Below are positions 61,067 through 64,000 of a stretch of 64,000 bases of DNA, piece after piece. Source of the DNA: JACSRF01 sp964504445 (GTDB lineage: Bacteria; Chloroflexota; Anaerolineae; Promineifilales; Promineifilaceae); contig CAZDEO010000002.1 of the NCBI GenBank assembly GCA_964504445.1, positions 1 through 64,000 of the forward strand, read 5' to 3'. The notes beneath the pieces were generated by a model. That model worked only from the letters and a program-made list of their open reading frames with translations. It did not search any database and was not told the DNA's origin. Each line of letters starts with the position of its first letter. Positions within the stretch are counted from its first letter, which is position 1. A program made the position numbers and the translations under genes.

Positions 61067-63291
61067 GGTTGCACTTCTATGGTCCCCAAGTTGAACGGTT
61101 CGCCAACCTGATGGGTGGTCGCTAAATCGTAAAAGCCAATGACCAGTTGGTAATTGCCGGGCGGTAACGTCTCCGGCACGGAAAATACGCGGGGATCCAT
61201 GATGGTTTCGCCAGGCTCCCACCAGGAGGTGGGGTACCAACCCTCTAGCGGGGGACCATCAGCCTGGGCCACGATTTCACCATTGTCTATTTGGCGCAAA
61301 TGCACGAAGGTTTGGTAATCTTGATGAATGGCTGCGCTGATTTGCCAGTAAAGGGTGAGGGGCACGGCCGTTCCCGTCTTCCAAACCGGGGTTGTGGTAA
61401 AAGCGGTTAACTGCCAGAGGTTGCTGCTGTACCCTCCCAGGTCGCTAGCTGCGGGGGGGGGAGCAATGGCCGTAGCCGCTACAACCTTGACCCTATCCAC
61501 GTAGGTTGGCGCCAGCAACATACCTTGACTATCATAAACTAGCAATCGCTCTCCCGTTTGTGGGTCAATCATGCCTATTTCTAACTGGTAAACCAGTGTC
61601 GGAGCAACCTCTGGGGGCACGTACAGGTGGTTCACTTCACACCACGCTTGCTGTGGCTGCCATAGGCTGGTAGGGCGAAGCCCTTGCCCAGGATATGAGC
61701 GACGGCTGGCCACCACGCTATTCTTAGGGCCAATAAGGTGCAAGAACACCACATATTCCTGCTCAGTGGCGCGCAATACGCGCCAACAAAGGCGCACCGG
61801 TAGCACATTACCAGCCTGCAAGGCATTGCTTAGGGGTTCAGCAGCCAGCAATTCTACCAGCGGTGCTTCGGCTGGGGGTGAGAGCTGCCACGCCAGGCTG
61901 TTTGGCGGTAGTTGGGGCGGGGCAAGCAGCGGCGGCGGATAATATGCAGCCTGGACAAAAACTGTGCCGGCGACCAGCACCCACACGCCGGAAAATAAAT
62001 AAGGCACAAACTGCCAGCGCCGCAGCATGGTCTGCCATCCAAGGCTCAGGGTGAGGGCAATGGGGGCCAGGGCAGGGTAGAGCAGCCGCCCATGGGGTGC
62101 TGTCACCTGGCGCATCCAAAATTCCAGGGCAACGGCCGTTGCCAACACCCCTATCCACAGCATCCCCAACCATATCCCTGTCCGGCTATCCCGCTGCCGC
62201 CACACAAAAACCACCGCCCCCGCCAGGCCTACCAACACCAACAAACCATAGATCCCATACACCCACTCTGTAGGACGCACCGTCCCCCAACCCAGCGCCA
62301 GCCAAAAAGAGCGCCCCACTTCCCACCAACGTTTCCCGCCTGGGGGCAACTGCGCCGCATCCAAAATGGCCCAAGACGCCCCAAAATGCGGCGTCAGACC
62401 ACCAGGCGCACCATACAACCACCACCCACGCAACATCCACCAGCCCACAACCACGCCAACACCCAGGCCCAGCCACAAAGCCGCCACAAACACGTCTCTC
62501 CAAGAACGTTGTCGGGTCACGCTCAAACCCAACAATCCCGCTCCAAAAACTGTCCCCACGGCCAATGTGCTCACCTTAGTTAAGGCCGCCAGCCCCAAAA
62601 CCAGGCCAGGCCACACCACCCAGGCCACCGACTTCTGATCATGGTGGTTAAGCCAGCGGACCCACAAGTACAGGGAAAATGCGCTCAATGCTGCCGCGGG
62701 AATGTCATTAGAAACAACGGTAGCAATGTGTACAACCTGGGGTGTGGTTACTGCTACCAGGGCTGCCCCCACGGCCACTCCTGGGTGCTGCGGCACAACG
62801 TGCCGCGCTATGCCATAAATGCTGGCAACAAGCAGCAACCCAAAAAGCGCCGACAAAACCCGTGCAGCATAAAAAGCCGCCCAGCCACCGCGCAGGGTGT
62901 GCTCTTCTGCCGGATAATGCAGCGCTCGATTATCGTTATCAAAGCGCTCACGTGCCAGGGGTGCGGCAAAGTATGGATTAGGATGATAAATGGCAGGCGG
63001 GTCTTGCAAGTCAAAAAGCCGGGCCGGCAATGCGGCCAGAAAATAGTACAGGGGGGGCTGACCAGCCTCTTGCTGCACAGGGGTTTGCCAAGCAGCATCC
63101 CCTTGCGGTGGCAACCCTTTCCCCTCGGCTAACCACACAATGTAAGCAAAGTGCTGCGCTTCGTCCGGCCCTTCAAAAGGGGGCATGCGGTAAATGTACA
63201 GCGCACTCACAACCATAAAGACGCCTAGTATGGCCCCAAAAAGGGGGAACGGCCGTTGCCTATCCCAAATTGAAATTTGTCCCTTTCCCAT
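61063..63291 (-). CDS. Membrane glycosyltransferase-like protein with two C-terminal beta modules
   Basis: 742 aa. The first loop FEGPDEAQHFAYIVWLAEG and QPPLYYFLAALPARLF match the paralogue at 56.0-58.3 kb. About ten helices are followed by two copies of the beta module (about 477-600 and 625-742), with LTLYWQI, QTFVHL, GWYPTSWWEPGE and LPPGNYQLVIGFYD. The start at 63291 begins the recognisable N-terminus; no strong RBS is seen. First of three overlapping paralogous genes on the minus strand, so the three are probably one operon. Confidence 0.75.
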   Translation of the reverse strand: MGKGQISIWDRQRPFPLFGAILGVFMVVSALYIYRMPPFEGPDEAQHFAYIVWLAEGKGLPPQGDAAWQTPVQQEAGQPPLYYFLAALPARLFDLQDPPAIYHPNPYFAAPLARERFDNDNRALHYPAEEHTLRGGWAAFYAARVLSALFGLLLVASIYGIARHVVPQHPGVAVGAALVAVTTPQVVHIATVVSNDIPAAALSAFSLYLWVRWLNHHDQKSVAWVVWPGLVLGLAALTKVSTLAVGTVFGAGLLGLSVTRQRSWRDVFVAALWLGLGVGVVVGWWMLRGWWLYGAPGGLTPHFGASWAILDAAQLPPGGKRWWEVGRSFWLALGWGTVRPTEWVYGIYGLLVLVGLAGAVVFVWRQRDSRTGIWLGMLWIGVLATAVALEFWMRQVTAPHGRLLYPALAPIALTLSLGWQTMLRRWQFVPYLFSGVWVLVAGTVFVQAAYYPPPLLAPPQLPPNSLAWQLSPPAEAPLVELLAAEPLSNALQAGNVLPVRLCWRVLRATEQEYVVFLHLIGPKNSVVASRRSYPGQGLRPTSLWQPQQAWCEVNHLYVPPEVAPTLVYQLEIGMIDPQTGERLLVYDSQGMLLAPTYVDRVKVVAATAIAPPPAASDLGGYSSNLWQLTAFTTTPVWKTGTAVPLTLYWQISAAIHQDYQTFVHLRQIDNGEIVAQADGPPLEGWYPTSWWEPGETIMDPRVFSVPETLPPGNYQLVIGFYDLATTHQVGEPFNLGTIEVQP

Positions 63292-63633
63292 AATTATCAC
63301 ATCACAACACAAACCCTGTCGGCCATACCTGCCGTCCCTCAAATTTTAGTCACCCCCCTTACCCACGCAAATACTCAACCCATCCGTTAGCCCTATGCGC
63401 CACCCAGTATTGACGCTTTGTGAACAATTGGACAAAAGGCCCTACGTAAGGTAACATCGTCTAGGCTACCGGGAGTGTGCCCAATCATTGTATGCTGAAC
63501 TGCGTTACAATCATTAAAGTTAACACAGAAGTTGGCACAATCTGAACGCTCGGCGTTTCCGTTACTCCTGGATACCCTTAAAATCCCATTGCTTGTAATA
63601 CGTAAACTGCACAATCCTTGAGGAGGTTGGTTC
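63292..63633. promoter_or_regulatory. Divergent intergenic region upstream of atpA
   Basis: 342 nt with no supported gene. It must hold the promoters of atpA (plus) and of the glycosyltransferase operon (minus). It is AT-richer toward atpA. TTGTAT and TACAAT words occur around 63488-63511 but with too short a spacer for a standard promoter, so I do not call boxes. The minus-strand frame that crosses into atpA is a shadow. Confidence 0.4.
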
Positions 63634-64000
63634 ATGGCAGCCCTTGCCCCAGACTTCAAAAACATTGCAGACTCATTGTTAGGACAGATCGAAAAATTCG
63701 AGCACCGAATCGAAACCCGCAGCGTTGGCAACGTCATCTCTGTTGGCGATGGTATTGCCCTCGTCGACGGGCTGGCCAACGTAGAAGCCAGTGAACTGGT
63801 CCAGTTCGAAAACGGCGTTGCTGGCTTGGCCCTTAACCTGGAACCCAACAACGTCGGTGTCGTCATCATGGGCGACTATACTGGCATTGAAGTGGGTGAC
63901 CAGGTGCGCGCCACCGGGCAAATTGCCTCTGTGGCCGTTGGCGATGCCCTCGTTGGCCGTGTCGTGGATGCCCTCGGCAGACCTATCGATGGGAAAGGTC
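63634..64000 (+). CDS. atpA: F0F1 ATP synthase subunit alpha (partial, cut by window end)
   Basis: At least 122 codons. Evidence: IETRSVGNVISVGDGIALVDGL (shortened here: RSVGNVISVGDGIA), VVIMGDYTGIEVGDQVRATG, and VGDALVGRVVDALGRPIDG, all diagnostic of the alpha-subunit N-terminal barrel. The Walker A lies beyond the window. AGGAGG 7 nt before the ATG sets the start. The gene upstream is a divergent glycosyltransferase, not atpH/atpF/atpE/atpB, so this is either the start of a split atp operon (A-G-D-C) or a rearranged one. Confidence 0.96.
   Translation, partial: MAALAPDFKNIADSLLGQIEKFEHRIETRSVGNVISVGDGIALVDGLANVEASELVQFENGVAGLALNLEPNNVGVVIMGDYTGIEVGDQVRATGQIASVAVGDALVGRVVDALGRPIDGKG

Larger units (their letters stand above)
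207..63256. repeat. Dispersed palindrome ACGGCCGT, about 88 copies across the window
   Basis: Exact copies counted by eye on the plus strand (palindromic, so both strands). Examples by first base: 207, 768, 1046, 1318, 2683, 2790, 11101, 12238, 29168, 31203 region, 47040 region, 63249. Many extend to AACGGCCGTT or to GGMAACGGCCGTTKCC. About 1.7 copies would be expected at 58% GC. Most lie inside genes, giving T-A-V (often ETAV) or N-G-R peptides depending on frame. Long stretches without it include 36.0-38.9 kb, 43.1-46.6 kb and 52.0-56.1 kb. Confidence 0.9.

Noticed and set aside
61067..61240. 58-residue N-terminal extension of the 929-aa glycosyltransferase
   Set aside because: It lies inside the upstream gene and lacks hydrophobic or family pattern; ATG at 61066 overlaps the stop.
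63393..63869. Minus-strand frame crossing the atpA start
   Set aside because: atpA on the plus strand is certain (RBS and family motifs); the minus frame is its shadow.

Overview
The window looks like a chromosomal segment of a Chloroflexota bacterium, probably Anaerolineae or a close relative. This rests on gene content and style: several membrane glycosyltransferases with repeated C-terminal beta domains, a menaquinol-type cytochrome b/c/Rieske cluster, a giant SdrD-like surface protein, deazaflavin-type and luciferase-like oxidoreductases, an ISAzo13-type transposase remnant and moderately high GC. The assignment is an inference; no rRNA is present. A striking genome-wide signature is the 8-bp palindrome ACGGCCGT. 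I counted about 88 exact copies by eye, mostly inside genes, where one or two would be expected from base composition.

Layout. 0-10 kb: deazaflavin-type nitroreductase, an Hsp70-like ATPase domain joined to a GyrA-C-terminal-like beta-pinwheel, a 2051-aa surface protein with eight SdrD_B-like repeats, and a TIR protein with an N-terminal effector-associated-like domain. 10-16.5 kb: glutaminyl cyclase lipoprotein, methyltransferase, FAD oxidoreductase, then RNase Z, RNA 3'-phosphate cyclase and a SHOCT-like membrane protein. 16.5-24 kb: a divergent surface-glycan region (sugar transferase; GT2, GT39, GT87, a flippase-like protein and a second GT39). 24-29 kb: a metabolic minus-strand run (2-hydroxyacid dehydrogenase, DinB-like, luciferase-like, enoyl-CoA hydratase, unknown, degenerate CPBP-like). 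29-36 kb: PGRP-type amidase with golvesin-like domain, geranylgeranyl-reductase-like flavoprotein, orphan receiver, zinc-ribbon proteins and an EamA transporter. 36-39.4 kb: Rieske, cytochrome b, diheme cytochrome c. 39.5-43.1 kb: tRNA-Val, dcd, argS and a GT4 glycosyltransferase.

The most interesting part is 43.3-55.9 kb, which I read as a type VII (ESX/WXG100) secretion locus of unusual make-up. It has a three-ATPase EccC/EssC protein, a ubiquitin-like (YukD/EsaB-type) domain fused to FHA, a VWA-TM-FHA protein, four tandem small WXG100-like substrates (one canonical W-K-G, one W-T-G, two diverged, one with a C-terminal YxxxD) and a zinc-ribbon pseudokinase with one membrane helix that resembles EssB in architecture. 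No EccB, EccD (polytopic), EccE, MycP, EsaA or EssA is visible. An MFS gene with its own palindromic operator and a decayed ISAzo13-like transposase sit inside the locus.

56-63.3 kb holds three overlapping membrane glycosyltransferases with two or three copies of a shared C-terminal beta-sandwich module. The window ends inside atpA, which starts without the usual atpH/F/E/B genes directly upstream.
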